A stretch of DNA of 41,225 nucleotides. It comes from Clostridia bacterium (GTDB taxonomy: Bacteria > Bacillota_A > Clostridia > Christensenellales > Aristaeellaceae). Of this stretch, positions 32,447-41,070 are shown piece by piece (the stretch's first letter is position 1; each line of letters opens with the position of its first letter). The position numbers and the translations under genes are program-made. The stretch spans positions 1 through 41,225 of the forward strand of contig JAFZQK010000009.1 of NCBI GenBank assembly GCA_017620455.1, written 5' to 3'. The notes beneath the pieces are model-generated. The model had not been told where the DNA came from, made no database searches, and saw only the letters and a program-made list of their open reading frames with translations.

Positions 32447-33469
32447 ATGAGAAACATCACCCTGGGGACCACGGGCATCACCACGCCGCAGAACGCCTTC
32501 GGCGCGCTGCCCATCCAACGCATCGGCAGGGACGCGGCGGTCCGCCTGCTGCGGGAGGCCTACGACGGCGGCATGACCTTTTTCGATACCGCCCGGGCCT
32601 ATACCGACAGCGAGGAGAAGGTGGGCGCGGCATTCGCGGGCATGCGGGACAAAATCTTCATCGCCACCAAAACCGGCGCCCAGGACGCGGATACCTTCTG
32701 GGACCATCTGCACACCAGCCTGAAGAAACTGCGCACCGACTATATCGACATTTACCAGTTCCATATGGCGAAGCAGTGCTTTGCCCCGGGGGACGGCACC
32801 GGGCTGTACGAGGCAGCGTGCGAAGCGAAGCGCCAGGGCAAGATCCGCCACATCGGCATCACCGCCCACAAGATCGGCGTGGCGGAGGAGATCGTAAAAA
32901 GCGGGCTGTACGAAACGCTGCAGTTCCCCTTCTCTTACCTGGCTACGGACCGGGATATCGCCCTGGCGGGCGCCTGCGCCGCGGCGGGCATGGGCTTTAT
33001 CGCCATGAAGGGCCTGTCCGGCGGGCTGCTGACCAACGCGAAGGCCTGCATGGCCTTCATGAGCCAGTACGACGCCCTGCCCATCTGGGGCATCCAGCGG
33101 GAGGAGGAGCTGCGGCAGTGGCTTTCCTTCTTCCAAACCCCCTGCGATATGACGAAGGAGCTGGCCGCCTTCATCCAGGAGGACCGCCGGGCCCTGATGG
33201 GGGATTTCTGCCGGGGCTGCGGCTACTGCGCGCCCTGCACCGTGGGCATCGTCATCAACCAGTGCGCCCGCATGAGCCAGATGATCCGCCGGGCGCCGTC
33301 GGAAAGCTGGCTGTCCCCCCATTGGCAGGAGGAAATGGCGAAGATCGAAAGCTGCGTGGACTGCGGCGCGTGCAAAAAGCGCTGTCCCTACGAACTGGAT
33401 ATTCCTCGGTTGCTCCGGAAAAATCTTACGGATTACCGGGGCATCCTGGACGGCACGGTGAAAATCTGA
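32447..33469 (+). CDS. Aldo/keto reductase with C-terminal 4Fe-4S domain
   Basis: A 340-residue fusion. Residues 1-~270 form an aldo/keto reductase barrel with the full catalytic set Asp47, Tyr52, Lys75 and His106 (FFDTARAYTDSEEK, ATKTG, YQFHMAK). The C-terminal part holds CRGCGYCAPCTVGIVINQC and CVDCGACKKRCP, a pair of Cys clusters like those of ferredoxin-tailed clostridial AKRs. It could pass electrons from ferredoxin to a carbonyl or other substrate. GGAGG precedes the ATG, which follows a consensus promoter. It precedes an ECF S component by 16 nt. The substrate is unknown. Confidence 0.88.
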   Translation: MRNITLGTTGITTPQNAFGALPIQRIGRDAAVRLLREAYDGGMTFFDTARAYTDSEEKVGAAFAGMRDKIFIATKTGAQDADTFWDHLHTSLKKLRTDYIDIYQFHMAKQCFAPGDGTGLYEAACEAKRQGKIRHIGITAHKIGVAEEIVKSGLYETLQFPFSYLATDRDIALAGACAAAGMGFIAMKGLSGGLLTNAKACMAFMSQYDALPIWGIQREEELRQWLSFFQTPCDMTKELAAFIQEDRRALMGDFCRGCGYCAPCTVGIVINQCARMSQMIRRAPSESWLSPHWQEEMAKIESCVDCGACKKRCPYELDIPRLLRKNLTDYRGILDGTVKI

Positions 33470-33485
33470 CGCAGGAGAAAAAACC

Positions 33486-34076
33486 ATGATCAGGAAGAAT
33501 CGACAGGTATACTCCATGGCGATCACCGCCATGCTGCTGGGATTGGGCATGCTGGTGCCGTACCTGACGGGCCGGGTGCCGGAGATCGGAAAATTTTTCA
33601 GCCCCATCCACATCCCCGTGCTCATCTGCGCCCTCACCTGCGGCTGGAAATGGGCCCTGGGGCTGGGCATCGCCCTGCCGCTTATAAACAGCGCCCTGTT
33701 CCAGATGCCTCCCTTTCCCGCCAAGGCGGTGCCCATGGTGTTCGAGCTGGCGGCTTACGGCCTGGCGGGCGGGCTGATCTACGCCGCCTTCCTGCGCCGC
33801 CGGGGGTATGAAAACCACTGGCCCTATCTGGTGATCGCCCTGTTCTGCGCCATGGTGATCGGCCGGGTGGTGGGCGGCGCGGCGAAGGGCGCGCTGTTCA
33901 CCTTCCTGCTGCCTGACCAGAAAAGCTACACAGTCTCCACCTTCTTTTCCATGCTCTTTGCGGATTATTTCGTGGGCACGGCGGTAGGCGCGGCCATTCA
34001 CCTGCTTCTGATCCCGCCCGTCGTGATAGCGCTGGAAAAAGCGAAGCTGTCGCCCCTGGCGCTGGAATACCGGTAA
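33486..34076 (+). CDS. ECF transporter S component
   Basis: A 196-residue membrane protein with about six helices in the pattern of vitamin-binding S subunits of energy-coupling factor transporters. AITAMLLGLGMLVPYLTG opens it, then PIHIPVLICALTCGWKWALGLG and PMVFELAAYGLAGGLIYAAF, the helices that usually form the substrate cavity. The S subunit needs the shared EcfA-EcfA-EcfT module, which is not in the window. The vitamin cannot be assigned. AGGAGAAAAAACC precedes the ATG and it ends just before a terminator. Co-transcription with the reductase suggests but does not prove a shared substrate. Confidence 0.8.
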   Translation: MIRKNRQVYSMAITAMLLGLGMLVPYLTGRVPEIGKFFSPIHIPVLICALTCGWKWALGLGIALPLINSALFQMPPFPAKAVPMVFELAAYGLAGGLIYAAFLRRRGYENHWPYLVIALFCAMVIGRVVGGAAKGALFTFLLPDQKSYTVSTFFSMLFADYFVGTAVGAAIHLLLIPPVVIALEKAKLSPLALEYR

Positions 34077-34097
34077 AACAACCCTGTAATCAAAAAC

Positions 34098-34121
34098 CCT
34101 CCGCCTGTCCGGAGGATTTTT
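34098..34121 (+). terminator. Terminator of the reductase-ECF unit
   Basis: CCTCCG (34098-34103), a CCTGTC loop, CGGAGG (34110-34115), then ATTTTTC. The AAAAA before it makes it also usable in the other direction. Confidence 0.75.
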
Positions 34122-34225
34122 CACTTTACGCTTTCTCATGGGGAAAGCGCAAGTTTCGGGCGGCGATCCGCGGATTGCCCGCCTTCTTTTCATTTTTCAA
34201 CTGACGCTCGGGGATTTTTTTTCGT

Positions 34226-34262
34226 AAAAAAACAAATCCGGGCAATCTTGCCCGGATTTGTT
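34226..34262 (-). terminator. Terminator of rny
   Basis: On the minus strand AACAAATCCGGGCA pairs with TGCCCGGATTTGTT (34231-34262, 14 bp, AGAT loop), followed by a seven-T run (34232-34226). Confidence 0.9.
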
Positions 34263-34282
34263 TATAATCGGCCAGAGGGGGA

Positions 34283-35845
34283 TTATTTGGCGTATTCCGT
34301 GCTGCGAGTCTCGCGGATCACGTTCACGCGGATCTGGCCGGGATACTCCATTTCCTTTTCGATCCGCTTGGCGATTTCCTTGGCCAGCACCTTCGTGCCC
34401 TCGTCGGTCACGTCCTCGGGCTTGACCATGATGCGCACCTCGCGGCCGGACTGAATGGCGAAGCACTTTTCCACGCCCTTGAAGGAATTGGCGATCTCCT
34501 CCAGCTTGGTCAGGCGCTTGATGTAATTCTCCAGCGATTCGCGGCGGGCGCCGGGGCGCGCGGCGCTGATGGCGTCGGCGGCCTGCACCAGCACGGCTTC
34601 CACCGTCTGGGGCTCCACGTCGTTGTGATGGGCCAGGATGGCGTGGATCACGTCCGGGCTCTCGTTGTATTTCCGGGCCAGCTCGCCGCCCAGGGACACG
34701 TGGGTGCCCTCCTGCTCGTGGTCCACGGCCTTGCCGATATCGTGCAGCAATCCCGCGCGCTTGGCCAGGGCCACGTCGGCCCCCAATTCCGCGGCCATGA
34801 GGCCCGCCAGATGGCTCACCTCGATGGAGTGCTTCAGCACGTTCTGGCCGTAGCTGGTGCGGAACTTCATGCGGCCCAGCAGCTTCACCAGCTCGGGATG
34901 GATGCCGTGCTGGCCGGTTTCAAACACGGCCTGCTCGCCAGCCTCGCGGATCTGGTTTTCCACTTCTTTCTTGGCCTTTTCCACGCACTCCTCGATGCGG
35001 GCGGGGTGGATGCGGCCGTCCATGATCAGCTTTTCGATGGCGATGCGGGCGATTTCACGCCGCACGGGATCGAAAGCGGAAACGATCACGGCCTCGGGAG
35101 TATCGTCGATGATCAGGTCCACGCCCGTGGCGGTTTCCAGGGCGCGGATGTTCCGGCCCTCCCGGCCGATGATGCGGCCCTTCATATCGTCGTTGGGCAA
35201 ATTGATGACGGACACCGTGGACTCGGCCACATGGTCCGCGGCGCACTTCTGAATGGCCAGGGCGATGATATTCCGGGCTTTCTTTTCGCCCTCCTCCTTG
35301 GCGCGGCTTTCGATCTCCCTGACCGTAGCGGCGGCGTCGTGGAAAGCTTCCTTCTGCACCCGGTCGATCACCAGCTGCCGGGCTTCATCCTGGGTCATGG
35401 TGGCGATGCGTTCCAGTTCGCTGATCTGCTTCTGCCGGATCTCCTCGGTTTCGGCCTCCAGCTTCTGCACGTCCGCATATTTTTCTTCCAGGCTTTCTTC
35501 CCGGGCGGCAATGGCATCCTTGCGCTTATCCAGCTGGGCTTCGCGCTTGTCCAGGGTTTCTTCGCGCTGCTCCATCCGGCGCTCGGACCGCTGCAGTTCC
35601 GTGCGGCGGGCGCGGCTTTCCTTGTCCAGCTCGCTCTTCATCTGCAGTATTTCTTCCTTGGCGGCCAGGATCATTTCCTTTTTGCTGTCCTCCGCCTTGC
35701 GGGTAGCGTCGTCCAGCAGCTTCTTGGCATATTCTTCCGTGCGGCCGATTTTCTTTTCAGCCACGTTTTTGCGGTACATATACCCGATGCACGCGCCGAT
35801 CACTGCGGTCACCAGCGCGATAAGTATTCCCATCCATGGTTCCAT
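34283..35845 (-). CDS. rny: Ribonuclease Y
   Basis: A 520-residue RNase Y, the standard length. It is the membrane-anchored endonuclease that starts mRNA decay. Residues 5-22 form the single N-terminal helix, a long charged coiled coil fills about 30-200, a KH domain lies about 210-270 ([15 protein letters not shown]) and the HD domain about 336-435, with catalytic HSIEVSHL (His339 region) and [11 protein letters not shown] (His368, Asp369). The ATG at 35845 gives the conventional length; GGAGGACGCAGGAACC precedes it. The upstream leader carries a structured RNA and terminator (36127-35908), so its own expression may depend on read-through. Confidence 0.95.
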   Translation of the reverse strand: MEPWMGILIALVTAVIGACIGYMYRKNVAEKKIGRTEEYAKKLLDDATRKAEDSKKEMILAAKEEILQMKSELDKESRARRTELQRSERRMEQREETLDKREAQLDKRKDAIAAREESLEEKYADVQKLEAETEEIRQKQISELERIATMTQDEARQLVIDRVQKEAFHDAAATVREIESRAKEEGEKKARNIIALAIQKCAADHVAESTVSVINLPNDDMKGRIIGREGRNIRALETATGVDLIIDDTPEAVIVSAFDPVRREIARIAIEKLIMDGRIHPARIEECVEKAKKEVENQIREAGEQAVFETGQHGIHPELVKLLGRMKFRTSYGQNVLKHSIEVSHLAGLMAAELGADVALAKRAGLLHDIGKAVDHEQEGTHVSLGGELARKYNESPDVIHAILAHHNDVEPQTVEAVLVQAADAISAARPGARRESLENYIKRLTKLEEIANSFKGVEKCFAIQSGREVRIMVKPEDVTDEGTKVLAKEIAKRIEKEMEYPGQIRVNVIRETRSTEYAK

Positions 35846-35907
35846 GGTTCCTGCGTCCTCCTTCCTTTCTTTTTTCTTCAAGCTTCATTTTCCATCTTTT
35901 ACAGGCC

Positions 35908-35943
35908 AAAAACCGCGCGGAAAAACCACCGTTTTCCGCACGG
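35908..35943 (-). terminator. Intrinsic terminator upstream of rny
   Basis: On the minus strand CCGTGCGGAAAA pairs with TTTTCCGCGCGG (35943-35932 with 35924-35913, one G-U wobble), then TTTTT (35912-35908). It sits between the promoter at 36134-36162 and the rny start codon, with 62 nt left before the gene. Confidence 0.78.
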
Positions 35944-36127
35944 CAAAGCTGTATTCTGATACCGCGCGCTTTCGCGCGCACGCCAACACACTTAAGCGCA
36001 CACAGGCACACGCCTTCCGACCGTGCCTCTATGGGGAAGCGGCAAACGCCTGCAACAAAACCTGAAAGCAAATGTATCCGAAAACAGCTCCCCAACGCTG
36101 CCAGGCAGCGCCGGTTTTCAGCCGATC
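35908..36127 (-). ncRNA. Structured leader or small RNA upstream of rny
   Basis: The transcript runs from about 36127 to the terminator at 35908, about 220 nt. AGCUGUUUUCGGAUAC (36089-36074) pairs with GUAUCAGAAUACAGCU (35962-35947): 14 pairs out of 16 aligned positions, closing a multi-branched body. Inside are a GCAGGCG-UUUGCC hairpin, an AGGCAC...GUGCCU stem, and a GCGCGC-GAAA-GCGCGC hairpin. A CGCTGCCTGGCAGCG hairpin lies outside the closing helix. No convincing ORF fills it. I could not match it to 6S, SRP, tmRNA or RNase P. It could be an independent RNA, an rny attenuator, or both. Confidence 0.55.
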
Positions 36128-36133
36128 ATATAT

Positions 36134-36162
36134 ATTTTACACGGCGCGCCCCCGTCTGTCAA
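36134..36162 (-). promoter_or_regulatory. Promoter of the rny leader RNA
   Basis: Minus strand TTGACA (36162-36157), 17-nt spacer, TAAAAT (36139-36134). The -35 is perfect and -10 is 5/6. It is the only good promoter between addA and rny. Confidence 0.82.
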
Positions 36163-36194
36163 GGGAAAAACCGCAATCTATAAGAAGGAAAATT

Positions 36195-36225
36195 TCCGAA
36201 TCCCCCCGCTTTTGCGGCGTTCGGA
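36195..36225 (-). terminator. Probable addA terminator
   Basis: On the minus strand TCCGAA (36225-36220) pairs with TTCGGA (36200-36195), with CGC/GCG pairing inside. AATTTTCC follows. It is weaker than other terminators of this window. Confidence 0.5.
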
Positions 36226-39200
36226 TCATTTTTCCTCCGCCGGCGGCACGGCGTACGCTTTTCCAGACCGCAGGGAAAAGATCAGCGCTTCCCGAACGGG
36301 CCGGCCCGTGATGCGCTCCAGCGCCCGGGCGTACCAGCGCAGCTGCTCCGTGTAGCGCCGCAGCAGCTCTTCCCCGTCCGCCCGATCCGTCTTGTAGTCC
36401 ACCAGCACCCACGCCCCGTCCTCCAGGAAGCACAGGTCGATCACGCCCTGCACCAGGGTGTCCGCCCCGGGGTCCGGCCGCAGGTTGAAGGCCCATTCCC
36501 GGTGCACCTCGTCGGCCGCCAGCGCGCGGCGGCCCAGGGGCGATGAAAAGAATCCCCGCAGCCAGTCCTCCCGGATGGCCCGGCGCTCGGCCCCGGTGAG
36601 CAGCCCTTTCTTCTCCAGCGCGTCCAGGGCGGCCCCGTACTCTCCCCGGCGCGCCAAAGCGTAGTCCGTCAGCCCCAGCACCCGGTGGGTCACGGTGCCG
36701 CGGCGGGCGGCGGAAAGGTCTTCGTCCTCCATGAACACGGGCACGCTGCGGTTTTCCTCCATTGTCCGGCGCTTGTCCCCGGGGGATTCCCAATCGTCCC
36801 CCTCTTCCTTGGTCTGCTTGGCGATGGCGGTAACGGAGGTCTTGAGCACCGGCTGGGGCGGCAGATCGCGGGACAGCCGCCGGGCCGTCCTTTCCTCCGC
36901 CGGGCCGGACGCTTCCGGCAGCGCCGCCGCCGCCCGGGGAAGCGTATCGTTCAGCTCCTCCGCCGGATGGACGCACATCTGCCACGCGCTGCCGTTTTCC
37001 CCGGTGAATTCCCCTTCCCGCAAGCCGCCCAGGGCGGTCATCACCCAGTCCAGCATGCAGGAAGCCGCCCCGGCGGCATAGGCGCTGGCGGGCCGCGCCC
37101 ATTTGCGGGCGGCGTCCTCCAGCTTCCGGGGCGAGCCCAGCAGGATCAGCTTTTCCCGGGCCCTGGTCATGCCCACGTACAGAAGCCGCGCTTCCTCGGC
37201 CACCGCTTCCCTCCGGATCCATTCCCCCAGCGCCCGGAAGGCGCAGGTCGTCCGGGTGACGCGGTTTTCCCCGTCCACGTACTGCAGCGCCATGCCGTGG
37301 CCGGCGTGCAGGCGCAGAGGGCCGGGATCTCCCTTGCGGAAGGCCCGGGCGGTCTCCATCAGGAACACCACCGGGAACTCCAGGCCTTTGGACTTGTGCA
37401 GCGTCAGGATGCGCACCACGTCTTCATTCTCTCCCAGGGTCTTGGCGCTTTTTCCGTCGTCCCCGGCCCGCAGCCGGCCCGTCTGCCGCAGAAAGGCATT
37501 CAGGCCCTCCCGGGCGCTTTCCCCCTGGGCGCGCTCCGCCAGCAGGCGCAGATTGGCCTGGCGCTGCTCGCCGTCCTCCCGGGCCCCGGCGATCATATAC
37601 AGCCCGCTTTCCTCCAGCACCCGCCATACCAGCTCATCCACCGGCAGGTTCCTGGCCAGGAAGCGCCATTCGTCCAGCTGCGCCCAGGCCCGCCGCGCCT
37701 TTTCCGCCACGCTGCCTTCCTTCTCCATCACCGAAAGAAACGCATCGTAAAACGCCTGGCCCGGGGCGCGGTCCACCAAGCGGATGCGGGCCAGCTCCTC
37801 CTCGGTGAAGGCGAAGCAGGGGCAGCGCAGGGCGGACAGGAGGGGGATATCCTGCAGGGGATTGTCGATCACCTGCAGCAGATACATCAGGTCCTTCACT
37901 TCCGGCAGATCGTAAAACTGGGCGTCGGCGTCGCTGTACACCGGTATGCCCTCTGATTGCAGCATCCGGGCGATGAAGGGCGCCCGGCCGGAGGCGTTGC
38001 GGGTCAGGATGGCGATGTCCCGGAAGCGCAGCGGGCGGCTGCCCTCCCCGTCCCGGACGCTGAAAAACCGCATCAGCTCCCTGATCCGTTTGGCCGCAAA
38101 CGCAGCCTCGTACCGATAGCCGCGGGAAATTTCGCCGCCCTCTTCCCCGTCCTCGCCGGTGATCAGATGGATCTCCACCGGCGCGCCGAAGGGCTGGCCG
38201 CCGCCGGGCCGCAGCATGGCCTGTTCGTCATAGGCGATTTCCGTTTCCTTTTCCCGCATGGCGTGGGAAAACACCTGGTTCACCGCCAGCAGGATGTTTT
38301 CGTCCGAACGGAAATTCTGCTGCAGCAGGATCTTCCTCTCCGGCGCGTCTTCCTCCAGGGAATAGGCCTGATACTTGCGCAGAAACAGCGTGGGGTCCGC
38401 CAGGCGGAAGCGGTAAATGCTCTGCTTCACGTCCCCCACCATGAAGGCCATGTTCCGCCCCGTTTCGTGCAGCGCCCGGAGCACCGCCTCCTGGATGCCG
38501 GAAATATCCTGATATTCGTCGATGAACAGCGCGTCGAACTGGCCGGCCACCGCCCTTCTCACCTTTTCATCCCGCAGCGCTTTCAGGGCCAGATGCTCCA
38601 GATCGTTGTAATCCAGATAATTTTTCGCCTGCTTGAGTCGATCGTAAGCCTCCGCCGTTTTTTTCGTGAGCGCGCACAGCCCCCGCAGGGCGGGCAGGGT
38701 ATGGGCGATTTCCCTCTCCGCCCGGTCCGGGTCCTCCGGCAGCAGCTCCCGGGCTTCCCGGACGCGCTCTTTCCATTCCTCCCGCAGCTCCTTGTATGCC
38801 TCCGCGGCGCCGGGATCCTCCTCCGGCGGTGCCTTCTTGGTGCTGAGCCGGGCGAAAGCGGTTTTCCCCCCGGTGAGCGCGCCCCCTTCCGCCGCTTTGA
38901 TCAGCGCCTCCGTCAGGGCGGCGTCCTCCCGGAAGGTGGGGGCGTACCTTTCCGGCCCCCCCGGCCGCTCCAGCGCCGCCCGCATGTCCGGCAGCAGCTC
39001 CGCCGCGCCTTCCAGGCGGCTGCGGCACAGTTCCTCCAGCAGGGGCATCCAGGCATCCGCCCCGGCGGCGTTCGCCCCGGCGTGCCCGTCCGCCCAGCCC
39101 CAGGGGTCCTCCTGGGCCATGAGGAACTGATACAGCCTTTCCATCATGTCCACGATCTGGCCGTCCTCAAACTGGGAAAACAGCGCCCGCTCCTCCTCCG

Positions 39201-39630
39201 TGGGATCGGCGTAAGCCTCCTCCAGCACCGTATCCCGGGCCTTGGCGCGCAGGGCGTTCAGCCGGTCCTCTTCCGCCACCCGGCTCATGGGATCGATGCC
39301 CGCGGCCTCGAAATGCTGTCGCAGCAGCCGCAGGCAGAACACATGCAGGGTGGAGATGGCGGCGCGGCCGATGCGCATGGCCTGGCGGCGCAGATGGGCG
39401 TCGAAGGCCCCTTCCTCCTCCAGCCGGCGGCCGATGCGCTCCCGCATCTCCCCCGCCGCCGCCCGGGTAAAGGTGACGATGAGCATCCGGTCGATCTCGC
39501 CGCCTTCCCGCAGCAGCGACAGCACCCGCTCCACCAGCACCGCGGTCTTGCCCGATCCCGCCGCCGCGCTGACCAGCACGCTGTCGTTCCTGGCGTCGAT
39601 GGCCGATTGCTGCCCCGGCGTCCACCGCAT
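36226..39630 (-). CDS. addA: ATP-dependent helicase/nuclease AddA
   Basis: A 1134-residue UvrD-like helicase fused to a RecB-type nuclease. AddA with AddB processes double-strand breaks for RecA. Walker A is SAAAGSGKTA (21-30) and Walker B lies in FIDEYQDISG. Later helicase motifs include GDVKQSIYRF, LQQNFRSDENIL and RILTLHKSKGLEFPV. The nuclease end has GTVTHRVLG, then VQGVIDLCF and VLVDYKTD (about residue 1078), the catalytic Asp and Lys set. It is a little short for the family. The ATG follows GAGGAGGATGAGGC. No addB is next to it on either side, which is unusual, as addB normally precedes addA. Confidence 0.93.
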   Translation of the reverse strand: MRWTPGQQSAIDARNDSVLVSAAAGSGKTAVLVERVLSLLREGGEIDRMLIVTFTRAAAGEMRERIGRRLEEEGAFDAHLRRQAMRIGRAAISTLHVFCLRLLRQHFEAAGIDPMSRVAEEDRLNALRAKARDTVLEEAYADPTEEERALFSQFEDGQIVDMMERLYQFLMAQEDPWGWADGHAGANAAGADAWMPLLEELCRSRLEGAAELLPDMRAALERPGGPERYAPTFREDAALTEALIKAAEGGALTGGKTAFARLSTKKAPPEEDPGAAEAYKELREEWKERVREARELLPEDPDRAEREIAHTLPALRGLCALTKKTAEAYDRLKQAKNYLDYNDLEHLALKALRDEKVRRAVAGQFDALFIDEYQDISGIQEAVLRALHETGRNMAFMVGDVKQSIYRFRLADPTLFLRKYQAYSLEEDAPERKILLQQNFRSDENILLAVNQVFSHAMREKETEIAYDEQAMLRPGGGQPFGAPVEIHLITGEDGEEGGEISRGYRYEAAFAAKRIRELMRFFSVRDGEGSRPLRFRDIAILTRNASGRAPFIARMLQSEGIPVYSDADAQFYDLPEVKDLMYLLQVIDNPLQDIPLLSALRCPCFAFTEEELARIRLVDRAPGQAFYDAFLSVMEKEGSVAEKARRAWAQLDEWRFLARNLPVDELVWRVLEESGLYMIAGAREDGEQRQANLRLLAERAQGESAREGLNAFLRQTGRLRAGDDGKSAKTLGENEDVVRILTLHKSKGLEFPVVFLMETARAFRKGDPGPLRLHAGHGMALQYVDGENRVTRTTCAFRALGEWIRREAVAEEARLLYVGMTRAREKLILLGSPRKLEDAARKWARPASAYAAGAASCMLDWVMTALGGLREGEFTGENGSAWQMCVHPAEELNDTLPRAAAALPEASGPAEERTARRLSRDLPPQPVLKTSVTAIAKQTKEEGDDWESPGDKRRTMEENRSVPVFMEDEDLSAARRGTVTHRVLGLTDYALARRGEYGAALDALEKKGLLTGAERRAIREDWLRGFFSSPLGRRALAADEVHREWAFNLRPDPGADTLVQGVIDLCFLEDGAWVLVDYKTDRADGEELLRRYTEQLRWYARALERITGRPVREALIFSLRSGKAYAVPPAEEK

Positions 39631-39665
39631 GCCTCATCCTCCTCGCGTTTTTTCTTTATATCGTA

Positions 39666-39694
39666 ATTGTATCTCAACTTGCCCCCGTTGACAA
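39666..39694 (-). promoter_or_regulatory. addA promoter
   Basis: Minus strand TTGTCA (39694-39689), 17-nt spacer, TACAAT (39671-39666). It gives a leader of about 30 nt with a strong ribosome site. It is divergent from the mreB promoter, 21 nt away. Confidence 0.65.
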
Positions 39695-39715
39695 GGCGGG
39701 GGAAAAACGGAAAAG

Positions 39716-39744
39716 TTGCAAATTTCCGGAAAGCGTGGTATGAT
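39716..39744 (+). promoter_or_regulatory. mreB promoter
   Basis: TTGCAA (39716-39721), 17-nt spacer, TATGAT (39739-39744). The leader is about 170 nt, long for this window. It contains a 10-base direct repeat ATTTTCAGGC (39755-39764 and 39861-39870) and a possible GTGGG/CCCAC pairing (39765-39769 with 39837-39841). Confidence 0.65.
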
Positions 39745-39920
39745 GTACCTGCACATTTTCAGGCGTGGGTTTCGACAAAAAGTGGCGATTTTCACCCTGA
39801 ACAGCGCAGAAAACACCGCGAAAGTAGAGAACTGTTCCCACGAGCGGGGCAAAAAAGAGGATTTTCAGGCCCGCCGTCGAATATATGCACTGAAAACAAC
39901 CAAACGAAGGAGAAGCAGCC

Positions 39921-40952
39921 ATGGCATCGGTTCTGGATATCGGCGTCGATCTGGGCACGTCCAGCGTCGTCATTTACGGCAAGGGGAAAAACGTGGTGCT
40001 CAACGAGCCCGCGGTGATCGCCTTTGACCGGGACAGCCGGAACGTACTGGCCGTGGGCGAGGAAGCGCACCGGATGATCGGCCGCACGCCCAGCAATATC
40101 GTGGCCATGCGCCCGCTGCAAAACGGCATGATCGCCGATTTTGAGCTGGCCAGCGCCATGCTGCGCTATTTCGTGGCGAAGGTGGTGGGCAAGCGGCTGC
40201 TGGGCGGGCCGCGGATCCTGATTTCGATGCCCTCCGGCGTCAACGACACCGAGCGCCACCGCATCATGACCAGCCTGTTTGAAACCGGCGCCCGCCGCAC
40301 CCAGCTGATGGAGCGGCCCATCGCCGCCGCCATCGGCGCGGGGCTGCACGTAGGCGAGGCCTACGGCGAAATGATCGTGGATATCGGCGGGGGCACCGCG
40401 GACATCGCCGTGGTTTCCCAGGGCCGTATCATCGCCAGCAACAAGGATTTTGCCAGCCAGATCGGCGGGGATTACTTCGACGAGGCCATCATCAAGTACA
40501 TCCGCCGCAAGCATAACCTTCTGATCGGCGAGCTCACCGCCGAGGACCTGAAAATCAACATCGGCTCCGCCCTCCCCCGGAACGAGCAGTACTATATGGA
40601 GGTCACGGGCCGCAACCTGCTCACCGGGCTCCCCCGGGTGATGCGCATTACCAGCGACGAGATCACCGAAGCCCTGGACGAGCCCCTGCACGCCCTGCTG
40701 GAAGCCATTCAGGCCGTGCTGGAGCAAACCCCGGCGGAGCTGCTGGCGGACATTTTTGAATCCGGCATCATCCTCTCCGGGGGCGGCGCGCAGCTCGCCG
40801 GGCTGTGCGAAGCGGTGGGCATGCAGCTGAAGCTGGACTGCCGATTGGCGGACGCGCCCCAAGAATGCGTGGCCCGGGGCTGCGGCATGACGCTGGAAAA
40901 ATGGAGCGAATTCGGCCAATTCCTCTCCGACCGCCGCCGGCGGCGGGGATAA
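39921..40952 (+). CDS. mreB: MreB family rod-shape protein
   Basis: A 343-residue actin-like protein that directs cell-wall growth at the membrane. GVDLGTSSVVIYGKGKNVV (phosphate 1), ISMPSGVNDTERH, DIGGGTADIAVVS (phosphate 2) and SGIILSGGGAQLAG (adenosine site) are clear. The length is normal. The C-terminus ends RRRRRG, encoded by a CCGCCGCCGGCGGCGG palindrome (40931-40946). The ATG follows AAGGAGAAGCAGCC. It stands alone, without mreC or mreD next to it; Mbl or MreBH is an alternative name for single copies of this kind. Confidence 0.92.
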   Translation: MASVLDIGVDLGTSSVVIYGKGKNVVLNEPAVIAFDRDSRNVLAVGEEAHRMIGRTPSNIVAMRPLQNGMIADFELASAMLRYFVAKVVGKRLLGGPRILISMPSGVNDTERHRIMTSLFETGARRTQLMERPIAAAIGAGLHVGEAYGEMIVDIGGGTADIAVVSQGRIIASNKDFASQIGGDYFDEAIIKYIRRKHNLLIGELTAEDLKINIGSALPRNEQYYMEVTGRNLLTGLPRVMRITSDEITEALDEPLHALLEAIQAVLEQTPAELLADIFESGIILSGGGAQLAGLCEAVGMQLKLDCRLADAPQECVARGCGMTLEKWSEFGQFLSDRRRRRG

Positions 40953-41070
40953 ACAAAAGAGGATGTTGCAGAAGCTAATCTGTAATATCCGCTTTGTTTA
41001 CAGGAATATTGGTTTTCATAAAAGAATAAGCAACATTGAATACCGGGAAAAAAGAAAACCTCGGGGTGGT

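Noticed and set aside
27656..33736. Minus-strand ORF of 2026 codons opposite the glucan synthase and reductase
   Set aside because: It is the antisense shadow of two well-supported genes in GC-rich DNA. The translation is Arg/Gly/His/Pro/Gln-rich with no family motif.
35908..36127. 6S, SRP, tmRNA or RNase P RNA
   Set aside because: No SRP GGAAGCAGC-type loop, no tmRNA tag, too short for RNase P, and the fold looks multi-branched and unlike a single rod with a central bubble. A covariance search could overturn this for 6S.
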